Assembly (NCBI GenBank): GCA_003506995.1
Contig: DNXB01000222.1
Coordinates: 1,185-6,414 of the forward strand
Direction: 5' to 3'
Length of the DNA stretch: 5,230 nucleotides
Source of the DNA: Verrucomicrobiales bacterium
Lineage (GTDB): Bacteria; Verrucomicrobiota; Verrucomicrobiia; Verrucomicrobiales; Verrucomicrobiaceae
The position numbers were made by a program, and so were the translations under genes. The notes below the pieces were generated by a model, which ran no database searches, was not told the DNA's origin, and saw only the letters and a program-made list of their open reading frames with translations. This document shows, piece by piece, positions 1 to 5,230 of this stretch (its first letter is position 1; the number at the start of each line of letters is the position of its first letter).

Positions 1-2
1 CC

Positions 3-1208
3 CTGACAGGGTGGCCCGCCGATGATGAGCCCGAGTTGCCCTGGGCGTATCTTGAGTTTCGTGCGGAGGTCTTCGCAGCGCACATTGCGGATGTCTCCGC
101 ACAGGCCGAGCGCTCCAGGGTGGTTGAGGCGGAAGGTCTCCACAGACTTCGGGAGAAGGTCGATCCCGAAGACGGTTTCATAGCTGGTGTTGCGCGATTT
201 CTCGAAGCCTTTCGAGAAACCGCCAGTGCCGCAAAAGAGGTCAAAGATTTTCATCCGGTGGAGACTATTGTCGCGTTGGATTTGTATTGTCAATGGAGAA
301 GCCTCTCGGCCGTGCCAGACTCAGACCTGTCAGAAAAGATCACCACCGCCATCATTGAGCTTCTTGCCGATGAGAGGAAGCGGCAGGGCCTAACCTATGA
401 AGATCTGGCGGCGCGCGCAGGGGTGGATCGCTCGACCGTCGCCCTTTGGGATCGGGGCCAGAGGACACCGCGCATTGAGGTCGTCTTAAAGGTGTGCCAC
501 GCGCTGGGATTGGAGCTTTCCGCTCTGCTCATCCAGGCTGAGGCCAGCGCCTCAGGCCTGCCAAAACGGGCGTTTCCGAAACGCCCCACGCGCACGCTCC
601 AAGCCGCCCACTTTCTGAATGAAGTCGCACTCAAACAAGCAACAGGACTGACGTCGGCCATGTTGCGCGCCGGAATCGAACATTGCCACCAGACGTTCGA
701 CACCATCGACTTCCAATTGGAACTCCACGGTGCGAAACCGATTGGGAGGCTGGTGGAGCTGGCGAATCTCTCCTCGATGATTGGCAATGTCATCGCCGAG
801 GGTGTGGCGGTAAACTCGGAAAACCTCTACGAGCGGAACACACCGCATACGTATCCGGATCTCCTACCGAAGAAGACGCCAGCCGTTCCTCTGGAGGTCA
901 AAATCGCTCTGGAGACGAACAGGCCAAAGGGGCACCTGCCAAAGCCTGGCACTTACCTGACATTTCGTTACGTCCTTTGCGGGAAAGATGGGATTTTCAC
1001 TCGTGGCAAAAAGCGGAGAGGTGACACGCCCTATATCTGGGAGGCGAAGGCCGGGGTGTTGACCAAGGAAGATTTCGACTTGAGCAACACCGAGGGCGAT
1101 TCAGGAAAAACGGCAGTCGTGAAAACGGTTTCGTTCGATCGAATGGCCCTCGTGTATTTCAACCCTACATTGATGGCGTATGGCAGGCCGCGCGAGGGTT
1201 ACGCATAG
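3..1208 (+). CDS. XRE helix-turn-helix / PD-(D/E)XK nuclease fusion, probable restriction endonuclease (5' end outside window)
   Basis: Likely a sequence-specific DNA-cleaving enzyme. Residues are numbered from the in-window TTG at 36. An XRE/HTH_3 domain spans about 103-166 (LTYEDLAARAGVDRSTVALW, then RTPRIEVVLKVCHALGLEL). A nuclease core follows: helix with E255 in LSSMIGNVIAEGVA, then YPDLLP with D275, then PLEVKIALE with E287 and K289. PD, an 11-residue gap and ExK is the classic PD-(D/E)XK metal site. The next stretch, RPKGHLPKPGTYLTFRYVL, resembles my memory of ApaLI-like restriction enzymes, but I cannot confirm this by search. The frame is open from base 3 with no ATG and no ribosome site near TTG 36, so the true start is probably upstream; about 100 residues before the HTH are unassigned. 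No methyltransferase is visible here; a partner would have to lie upstream or be absent. Nuclease fold fairly sure, exact family unsure. Confidence 0.8.
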   Translation: MTGWPADDEPELPWAYLEFRAEVFAAHIADVSAQAERSRVVEAEGLHRLREKVDPEDGFIAGVARFLEAFRETASAAKEVKDFHPVETIVALDLYCQWRSLSAVPDSDLSEKITTAIIELLADERKRQGLTYEDLAARAGVDRSTVALWDRGQRTPRIEVVLKVCHALGLELSALLIQAEASASGLPKRAFPKRPTRTLQAAHFLNEVALKQATGLTSAMLRAGIEHCHQTFDTIDFQLELHGAKPIGRLVELANLSSMIGNVIAEGVAVNSENLYERNTPHTYPDLLPKKTPAVPLEVKIALETNRPKGHLPKPGTYLTFRYVLCGKDGIFTRGKKRRGDTPYIWEAKAGVLTKEDFDLSNTEGDSGKTAVVKTVSFDRMALVYFNPTLMAYGRPREGYA

Positions 1209-1378
1209 GAGAAGGATGGGAGCCGGAGTGCATGCATGACTGGACAGACCTCCTGAGGTTACTGCCTGCGCCGCGCAGACTCATCCATGCAACGTCCCTG
1301 CCGATCCAAGCGTTGAATTGAGAGGAAGTCGTGCGCTTCCGTTTCAACCGTCTGCGCACACCATCCGAACCATCCAGC
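1209..1378. other. Intergenic gap between nuclease and sulfatase genes
   Basis: No RNA gene or convincing terminator is visible. The stretch holds a tight perfect inverted repeat ACCTC-CT-GAGGT (1248-1259), too short a loop for a normal RNA hairpin, and the self-complementary TGCATGCA near 1229-1236. A 29-codon ORF (1232-1321) is probably chance. In the sulfatase frame a TGA at 1319-1321 is the last upstream stop, so that gene cannot start earlier than this. Confidence 0.5.
1321..1328 (+). promoter_or_regulatory. Possible Shine-Dalgarno for an alternative GTG start of the sulfatase
   Basis: AGAGGAAG lies just before GTG 1331 (four bases between AGGA and the GTG). Using that start would add 16 residues (MRFRFNRLRTPSEPSS) before the ATG at 1379 and give an unusually long, Arg-rich signal-peptide n-region. 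ATG 1379 has no ribosome site but gives a normal-looking signal peptide. The choice is unresolved; I favour 1379. Confidence 0.35.
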
Positions 1379-2797
1379 ATGAAAACAACAATGCCGTCAT
1401 CCCTCGTTTGCTTCCGATTCCTCGTCGTCGCCATCATGTCTCTGGGCATTCTCTGCGGGTGGTCGCATGGAGCGGAGACGAAACTTCCCAACATCGTTTT
1501 CATTCTCGCCGACGACCTCGGCTGGGGCGACCTCTCATGTCACGGGAACACGTTCATCAAGACGCCGAACATTGACGGGCTGGCGCGCGAAGGGACAGAC
1601 TTTCATCAGTTCAACACGACCAGTCCGGTGTGCTCGCCGAGTCGCGCGGGCTTCATGACGGGACAATTTCCCGCGCGCTTCGGCATCCTCACCGCCATCG
1701 GTTCGATCAACAAAAGCGCGGAAGCCCGCCAGGTGGACTGGCTCGATCCGAAGGCCGTGATGCTGCCGCGCCTGCTCAAGGGCGCGGGCTACGTCACCGG
1801 TCATGTCGGCAAGTGGCATCTCTGCACCGCCCAGGCGCGAGAGGCGCCCCTGCCAGCGGCATATGGCGTGGATGAGTTCGCGTTTCACAGCAAGGTGAAC
1901 CCCGCAATCGAAACGATGATCTCATCGCACGAGGACTGCGACGAGGCGGTGAAATTTCTGCATCGTCATCGCGCGGATCGCTTCTATCTGAACGTGTGGA
2001 TTCACGAGACGCACCTCGCGCATCACCCCACGCCCGAATCGCTGGAGGCGAACAAGCACCTCGACGAACGCCAGCGCATCTACGCCGCCGTCGCAACTGA
2101 TGCGGATCGCGGAGTGGGCAAGGTGCTCGCGGCGCTGAAGGAACTCGGCCTCGAACAGAACACCATCGTCATCTTCTCCAGCGACAACGGCCCCGAGAAC
2201 ACCCACGCGACCCTGAAGGAGATGGGCGGCGGCTACGGCGGCTTTTATTCCATCGGCGAGACCGGCGGCAAAAAAGGCCGCAAGCGCAGCCTGCACGAAG
2301 GCGGCGTGAGCACGCCCTTCATCGTCCGCTGGCCCGGCCATGTGCCTGCGGGGCGCGTGGACAAAACCACGTCACTTAACGCGACGGACCTCCTGCCGAC
2401 CGTGTGTGCGGCCGTGGGCGTGAAATTGCCCGCCGATTATCAGCCGGATGGCGAGAACATGTTCGCCGCGTGGCAGGGCAAGGAGGTCAAACGCACCAAG
2501 CCCATCTTCTGGGACTGGACCGGGACCGTTCGCCCGCAGGAATGCTGGCCGCGCTGGGCCGTGCGTGACGGCGATTGGAAACTGCTCACCGACGATGCGG
2601 AACGCCGCGAACTGTATCACATCGCCGACGACCGGGGCGAAGCAAACAACGTGGCAATGGAGCATCCCGGCCTCGTGACAAAACTCAGCGCCCAACTCGA
2701 TGCCTGGAAAGCCTCGCTGCCGAAAGAGCCGCCGGCGGAGTTCATCGCCAACCGCCGCAAGGCAGGCGGAGACGAAGGCAAGCCGAAGAAGGATTGA
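1379..2797 (+). CDS. Secreted type I sulfatase (formylglycine-dependent, Cys type)
   Basis: Hydrolyses sulfate esters, probably on a sulfated glycan or aryl sulfate outside the cytoplasm; the substrate cannot be read from the sequence. Of 472 residues, 1-31 look like a signal peptide (K2, hydrophobic VCFRFLVVAIMSLGIL, likely cut after SHGA). Family motifs: PNIVFILADDLGWGD with metal ligands D45 and D46; C85-S-P-S-R89 followed by AGFMTGQ, where C85 should be oxidised to formylglycine; GKWHL with K145 and H147; SSDNGPE with D269 and N270; and K302 five residues before the EGG at 307-309, followed by PFIVRWPG. The C-terminal subdomain ends normally (WAVRDGDWKLL, ELYHIADDRGEANN) with a short Lys-rich tail. 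Length is usual for the family and all core catalytic motifs are present. Activity needs a sulfatase-modifying enzyme encoded elsewhere. It stands alone, convergent with the following gene. GTG 1331 is the alternative start. Confidence 0.93.
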   Translation: MKTTMPSSLVCFRFLVVAIMSLGILCGWSHGAETKLPNIVFILADDLGWGDLSCHGNTFIKTPNIDGLAREGTDFHQFNTTSPVCSPSRAGFMTGQFPARFGILTAIGSINKSAEARQVDWLDPKAVMLPRLLKGAGYVTGHVGKWHLCTAQAREAPLPAAYGVDEFAFHSKVNPAIETMISSHEDCDEAVKFLHRHRADRFYLNVWIHETHLAHHPTPESLEANKHLDERQRIYAAVATDADRGVGKVLAALKELGLEQNTIVIFSSDNGPENTHATLKEMGGGYGGFYSIGETGGKKGRKRSLHEGGVSTPFIVRWPGHVPAGRVDKTTSLNATDLLPTVCAAVGVKLPADYQPDGENMFAAWQGKEVKRTKPIFWDWTGTVRPQECWPRWAVRDGDWKLLTDDAERRELYHIADDRGEANNVAMEHPGLVTKLSAQLDAWKASLPKEPPAEFIANRRKAGGDEGKPKKD

Positions 2798-2819
2798 ACT
2801 CGACTCTGCTCGCTTTACC
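2798..2819. other. Convergent 22-bp junction
   Basis: The stop codons of the sulfatase (TGA, 2795-2797) and of the minus-strand hydrolase (TGA read from 2822 to 2820) face each other across 22 bp. I see no hairpin with a U-tract for either direction, so transcripts probably run into the opposite gene or stop by a factor-dependent route. Confidence 0.6.
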
Positions 2820-3809
2820 TCACCCGCCTTGGTCCACGGTCTTCTCATACCGCACCTTCATCTCCTGCTCGCGCCAGAGGAAAAATTCGCGCTCCACGCA
2901 GTTTCGCTCGTCGGGTTTGGCCGCCACGGCGGGAGGAATCACGATGTCGCCGAAGGTGATGCCTTCATCATTGCGATCCACGACGGTGATGCGGCCGTCG
3001 TTGACGAGCAGCGTCACGCCCACGTTCGCTTCCACCACGGGAACGCCGTTCTCGTGGCCCAGTAGCAGCACCGCGTCATCCTGTGACTTCGATTTGCTGC
3101 CGTAGGACGGGATCAGCAGGAAGCGCGCGCCATCGAGCGCGAGGATGCGGGCCAGTTGCGGGTTCCAGCGTTCGTTGCAAATGACAATGCCGCAACGGCC
3201 ATAGGGTGTGTCGAACGCGCGGCTCTGCTCGCCCAGACGGTTGAACCACCAGTCCGGATGACTGCCTTCGGCGAGCTGCATCTTGTGGTGCTTGCCGCAA
3301 ATGCGTCCTGCGTCGTCGATGAGCACCGCGCAGTTGAAAACCTCGTCCGCAATGCGCTCCGCGAAGCCGAACACCAGGCACATCTCCAGCTCGCGCGCCA
3401 GCGTTTGAAACCGGCGGATGACCGGATCATCCATCGTCACCGCCACGTCCTTCATCATCTCCGCCTTCGCCTTACCCGCGATGATCTCATTGACCACATA
3501 ACCCTCCGGCACGCCCTCGGGAGCCACCGCAATCTTCGCACCGCCAGCACTGGCCTTACGAAACGCCTGCTCTAGCCGATCGGCATTCCCCGCCAGATCA
3601 AACTTCACCGGCACAAACGAGATGGCCGCGGCCCGGATCGTCCGGCCCGGTGAGGCGGATGCCCCGGCCTTCTCCTTCACGGACTGCGCCACCGCCATGC
3701 TCGGCAGCAAAGCAACACCGAGCCATACGGCGATGAACCGCCCGAGCCGATGGCACGGCCCTGCGTAGATGCAAAGCCACCTGCAGGTGAAGATCGTGTC
3801 CGTGTGCAT
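2820..3809 (-). CDS. Exported nitrilase-superfamily carbon-nitrogen hydrolase
   Basis: A CN-hydrolase domain protein of 329 residues that should cleave a carbon-nitrogen bond in an amide, carbamoyl compound or nitrile; the substrate is not predictable. The catalytic triad is complete: E98 in IAVAPEG, K176 in GKHHKMQLAEG and C211 in CGIVICNERWNP. The alpha-beta-beta-alpha domain runs from about residue 58 (IRAAAISFVPVKFD) to about 295. The N-terminus carries a probable signal peptide with a long 24-residue n-region, a hydrophobic stretch FIAVWLGVALLPSM and an AVA-Q cleavage site after residue 41. ATG 3809 is the only good start: TAA lies two codons upstream and no other usable start precedes the hydrophobic segment. 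No Shine-Dalgarno is visible before it. Most relatives are cytoplasmic, so export is a notable trait. Its promoter must lie in the region shared with the divergent ATPase gene. Confidence 0.9.
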   Translation of the reverse strand: MHTDTIFTCRWLCIYAGPCHRLGRFIAVWLGVALLPSMAVAQSVKEKAGASASPGRTIRAAAISFVPVKFDLAGNADRLEQAFRKASAGGAKIAVAPEGVPEGYVVNEIIAGKAKAEMMKDVAVTMDDPVIRRFQTLARELEMCLVFGFAERIADEVFNCAVLIDDAGRICGKHHKMQLAEGSHPDWWFNRLGEQSRAFDTPYGRCGIVICNERWNPQLARILALDGARFLLIPSYGSKSKSQDDAVLLLGHENGVPVVEANVGVTLLVNDGRITVVDRNDEGITFGDIVIPPAVAAKPDERNCVEREFFLWREQEMKVRYEKTVDQGG

Positions 3810-3916
3810 GTGCAGTTAACGCTTCGAGAGGGGTTCCTCGTGCGTGCAGACTCAGCATCTGCCGATTGCGGTTCGACATTAAAATAAGAGAACCAACAGT
3901 CTTAAAGTTCACTGAA

Positions 3917-3941
3917 TATTCTGTGCTAAAATTTCAGAATA
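3917..3941. repeat. Overlapping 7-bp inverted repeat around the left half of unit 1
   Basis: TATTCTG (3917-3923) and CAGAATA (3935-3941) are perfect complements across 11 bp, and the palindrome GAATATTC sits at 3914-3921. These overlap the first TGTGCTAA half-site, so this stretch could take alternative folded or bound states. In AT-rich DNA short repeats arise by chance more easily, so significance is modest. Confidence 0.45.
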
Positions 3942-3958
3942 AAAAAATTTTTCGCACA
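3922..3958. repeat. Inverted-repeat operator-like unit 1 (TGTGCTAA-N21-TTCGCACA)
   Basis: TGTGCTAA (3922-3929) faces TTCGCACA (3951-3958), which is complementary to it at seven of eight positions, across exactly 21 bp. Pairing extends inward through A/T-rich flanks (AAAA with TTTT). The size and spacing are identical to unit 2, and the left halves agree over TGTGCTAAA. It lies fully in the intergenic region, upstream of the ATPase gene. Confidence 0.7.
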
Positions 3959-3992
3959 ACAAACTTGCCAACAAGTAAATTATAGATAAGCA

Positions 3993-4033
3993 TTTGTGCT
4001 AAATTTGAATTCAAAAACTGCTGTTAGCACAAA
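3993..4033. repeat. Inverted-repeat operator-like unit 2, overlapping the ATPase gene start
   Basis: TTTGTGCTAA (3993-4002) and TTAGCACAAA (4024-4033) are perfect 10-bp inverted repeats. The TGTGCTAA core starts at 3995, exactly 73 bp (about seven helical turns) after the same core in unit 1, and the 21-bp core spacing is the same. The unit covers the GTG start at 3996 and the first dozen codons. In RNA the arms would form a 10-bp stem with the start codon inside it. Confidence 0.75.
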
Positions 4034-5159
4034 ACAGCTCGGAACGCTGCTCTTGAAACTGGTAGAGGAAGGGCTCGCGGGTAACAAGCAGCGCCTCGAA
4101 CTGTTGGCTTTGAATGCGACGAGATCGCTAAGGGCGGATTCCCCCGATCTGGCGAGCGCCTTGGGTTCGCTGCTCGCCAAATTTGCAGGCAACGCCTCCG
4201 TTTTGCGTCTGCGCGGGGCCAGTCCACCGCCCGCAGACGCAGATGCGGGACTTGCCCTGCTGCGAATACAGCCTGTGGACGACGCTAAAGAACCGGTGCT
4301 GGCTCACGGAGTTCAACATCGCATCGAGCGGTTTTTGATGGAGCGTGCAGAGTGCGAAAAGCTGTTGAAAGAGGGCTTCGCACCACCGCGCACGCTGCTG
4401 CTTAAAGGGATGCCTGGCACTGGCAAGACCATGCTCGCCAAGTGGATCGCACATAAGCTTGGCTTGCCTCTGGTGGTGCTCGATCTTGCGACCGCAATCT
4501 CCAGCTTCCTGGGGAAAACAGGGTCCAATCTCAGGCGCAGTCTCGATTATGCGCGGGCGACTCCTTGTGTGCTCTTGCTCGACGAGTTTGATGCTATTGC
4601 CAAGAGGCGAGATGATGCCACTGAAGTCGGCGAGTTGAAGCGCATTGTGAATGTGCTGCTCAAAGAACTAGAAGACTGGCCGCTCCATTCGGTGCTCGTC
4701 GCCGCGACGAATCACCCCGAACTGCTGGACCCCGCCATTCATCGACGGTTCGATGTCGTGGTCGAGGTGCTGCTTCCTGGGCAGGCGGAACGAGAGTCCA
4801 TTTTGGATCGCGCTTGCGGACGGTTTGCCGTAACCCTGCCACATGGATTCCTCGTGGCCATTGCCCGCTGTCTCGATGAGTGCAACGGCTCCGAGATCGA
4901 CACGTTGGCGCAGTCGGTCGTGCGACGCCATGTGATCGAGGGCGAAGACCTCACGCGCTGCTTTGTTGACGCGGTGGTATTCCGCCTGCCGCGTCTCCGC
5001 AAGGAGGAAGTGGCGGTGTTGTCCAGAATGCTCAAAGAGACCACTGATCTCACCGTGAGAGAGATCGCGCAGGTGGTGGGAAAGAGCTCATCCGCCGTCC
5101 AGTATCAACTGACAAAGAAAAACACCAAACGCATCAGCAGGAGGAAGAGTCATGCCTGA
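3996..5159 (+). CDS. AAA+ ATPase with C-terminal helix-turn-helix
   Basis: A 387-residue ATP-driven remodelling enzyme, probably a hexameric ring acting on a protein partner. Residues 1-100 are mostly helical with no recognised domain. The AAA core holds Walker A G138-MPGTGKT145, Walker B CVLLLDEFDA with D196 and E197, sensor 1 VAATNH with N239, and arginine fingers HRRFD with R250 and R251. The usual sensor 2 arginine is not obvious at GSEIDTL (298-304). Residues 351-375 (DLTVREIAQVVGKSSSAVQY) look like a DNA-binding helix-turn-helix, followed by a basic tail. The core resembles, from memory, ATPases encoded beside subtilisin-like S8 proteases; no protease is present in the window. No ATG is available: GTG 3996 is the longest start, TTG 4005 and TTG 4053 (with GGAAC upstream) are alternatives, and TAA 3987-3989 blocks anything earlier. 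Family sure; role inferred. Confidence 0.9.
   Translation: MLNLNSKTAVSTKQLGTLLLKLVEEGLAGNKQRLELLALNATRSLRADSPDLASALGSLLAKFAGNASVLRLRGASPPPADADAGLALLRIQPVDDAKEPVLAHGVQHRIERFLMERAECEKLLKEGFAPPRTLLLKGMPGTGKTMLAKWIAHKLGLPLVVLDLATAISSFLGKTGSNLRRSLDYARATPCVLLLDEFDAIAKRRDDATEVGELKRIVNVLLKELEDWPLHSVLVAATNHPELLDPAIHRRFDVVVEVLLPGQAERESILDRACGRFAVTLPHGFLVAIARCLDECNGSEIDTLAQSVVRRHVIEGEDLTRCFVDAVVFRLPRLRKEEVAVLSRMLKETTDLTVREIAQVVGKSSSAVQYQLTKKNTKRISRRKSHA
4004..4015. repeat. Perfect 12-bp palindrome inside unit 2
   Basis: TTTGAATTCAAA is fully self-complementary and sits in the 21-bp spacer of unit 2, offset about 3.5 bp from its centre. It includes the alternative TTG start at 4005. Unit 1 has no matching palindrome in its spacer, so it may be a separate site or chance. 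Confidence 0.5.
5139..5144 (+). promoter_or_regulatory. Perfect Shine-Dalgarno for the small ORF at 5152
   Basis: AGGAGG sits seven bases before ATG 5152, inside the last codons of the ATPase gene. It is much stronger than the ribosome sites of the other genes here, and fits translational coupling of the small ORF to the ATPase. Confidence 0.75.
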
Positions 5160-5226
5160 GAACTCAAAACGACTGATTCTTGCCAATGGCGAGGAATACC
5201 TTAAACCCAATGCCGTTAAGCAATAA
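5152..5226 (+). CDS. Small ORF of 24 codons overlapping the ATPase gene; small protein or broken partner gene
   Basis: Starts with ATG, overlaps the ATPase stop by 8 nt, and follows an ideal ribosome site. The product begins MPENSKRLILANGEEYL and ends at TAA 5224-5226. I do not recognise it as a known small protein. The basic-then-hydrophobic opening (KRLILANGE) is like what I recall at the N-terminus of S8 proteases paired with such ATPases, which would make this the remnant of a nonsense-truncated gene; that is a weak inference. The other two forward frames are also closed just here (TAA 5217-5219, TAG 5228-5230), so no single frameshift at this point rescues a longer protein. Translation is likely; function unknown. 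Confidence 0.5.
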   Translation: MPENSKRLILANGEEYLKPNAVKQ

Positions 5227-5230
5227 TTAG

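Larger units (their letters stand above)
3810..3995. promoter_or_regulatory. Divergent intergenic control region, AT-rich in its right half
   Basis: Separates the minus-strand hydrolase from the plus-strand ATPase. Base composition is ordinary to about 3877, then very AT-rich to about 4035, including an A-run meeting a T-run (3941-3952) likely to bend. For the plus strand, TATAGAT at 3981-3987 or TAAATT at 3976-3981 could serve as a -10, with no clear -35; either would start transcription very close to the coding start. For the minus strand, TTTAAG and TTTAAT (complements of 3901-3906 and 3878-3883) are 17 bp apart but match the consensus weakly. Neither promoter is secure; the repeat structure is the stronger signal here. 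Confidence 0.45.

Noticed and set aside
22..183. ATG-ATG pair at 22-27 opening a frame to TAG 181-183
   Set aside because: It is out of frame with the nuclease, short, without a ribosome site, and the translation looks random; the nuclease frame is open through the same bases.
395..1024. Overlapping open frames of about 100-130 codons on both strands inside the nuclease gene
   Set aside because: They show no domain or motif and lie inside a gene whose HTH and PD-(D/E)XK motifs are clear; typical of GC-rich shadows.
1232..1321. 29-codon ORF in the gap before the sulfatase (ATG 1232, GGAG at 1225-1228)
   Set aside because: Ribosome-site spacing is only three bases, the peptide has no recognisable feature, and such ORFs are common by chance.
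1273..1357. GCGCAGAC (1273-1280) and GTCTGCGC (1350-1357) inverted repeat
   Set aside because: Only 8 bp with a 69-bp spacer in GC-rich DNA; no second copy or phasing supports a site.
1922..2848. Long minus-strand open frames (139 and 158 codons) opposite the sulfatase
   Set aside because: They mirror the codon pattern of the sulfatase gene; no start signal or domain.
2575..3575. Plus-strand open frames up to 176 codons crossing the convergent junction and opposite the nitrilase-like gene
   Set aside because: Antisense shadows of two well-supported genes; low-complexity Arg/Ser-rich products.
3598..3912. Minus-strand 104-codon frame starting in the AT-rich region and overlapping the nitrilase-like gene's start
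   Set aside because: His/Arg-rich product without a domain, in a different frame from the real gene, whose signal peptide and triad are intact; not evidence of a frameshift.
3922..3958. Unit 1 hairpin as an intrinsic terminator
   Set aside because: The stem is AT-rich with a long loop and no U-tract follows it on either strand; the repeated geometry fits protein binding better.
5197..5215. CTTAAAC as a possible -1 frameshift site in the small ORF
   Set aside because: The heptamer is in the wrong phase (CTT-AAA-C in the reading frame), and the other frames also stop within a few codons.
1..5230. tRNA, rRNA, CRISPR array or insertion-sequence ends
   Set aside because: No cloverleaf, regular spaced repeats, transposase gene or terminal inverted repeats with target duplications were seen.

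Overview
The window is about 5.2 kb of mostly GC-rich DNA carrying four clear protein genes, one tiny ORF and one striking AT-rich regulatory stretch. A secreted Cys-type sulfatase, a secreted nitrilase-superfamily protein and several starts without a good Shine-Dalgarno sequence would suit a Verrucomicrobiota or Planctomycetota bacterium. That placement is an inference from gene style, not a marker-gene result.

Layout from left to right. (1) Position 3-1208, + strand: the 3' part of a gene whose frame is still open at the left edge. It encodes an XRE-type helix-turn-helix followed by a PD-(D/E)XK nuclease core (PD ... EVK), most likely a type II-like restriction endonuclease, possibly ApaLI-related. 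No methyltransferase lies in the window. (2) Position 1379-2797, + strand: an exported sulfatase with the CSPSR formylglycine motif; a GTG start at 1331 is an alternative. (3) Position 2820-3809, - strand, convergent with the sulfatase (22 bp apart): a carbon-nitrogen hydrolase with an intact Glu-Lys-Cys triad and a signal peptide. (4) Position 3810-4035: a divergent intergenic region that turns sharply AT-rich from about 3878. It holds two copies of the same inverted-repeat arrangement, TGTGCTAA-N21-TTAGCACA (the first with one mismatch), exactly 73 bp apart. The second copy covers the start of the next gene. (5) Position 3996-5159, + strand: an AAA+ ATPase with complete Walker A and B, sensor 1 and arginine-finger motifs, and a C-terminal helix-turn-helix. 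(6) Position 5152-5226, + strand: a 24-codon ORF overlapping the ATPase stop by 8 nt and preceded by a perfect AGGAGG.

How the genes may work together. The sulfatase and the nitrilase-like protein look like periplasmic or secreted catabolic enzymes and do not form an operon. The two ends of the window look like defence or accessory material. On the left is a DNA-binding nuclease. On the right is an AAA+ ATPase of the type I recall as often being followed by a subtilisin-like (S8) protease, with its own repeat-rich control region. The most notable hypothesis is that the ATPase, through its C-terminal HTH, or another regulator binds the paired inverted repeats and represses its own module. The 24-codon ORF could be a real small protein or the broken start of the expected partner gene. 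All three forward frames are closed between 5217 and 5230.
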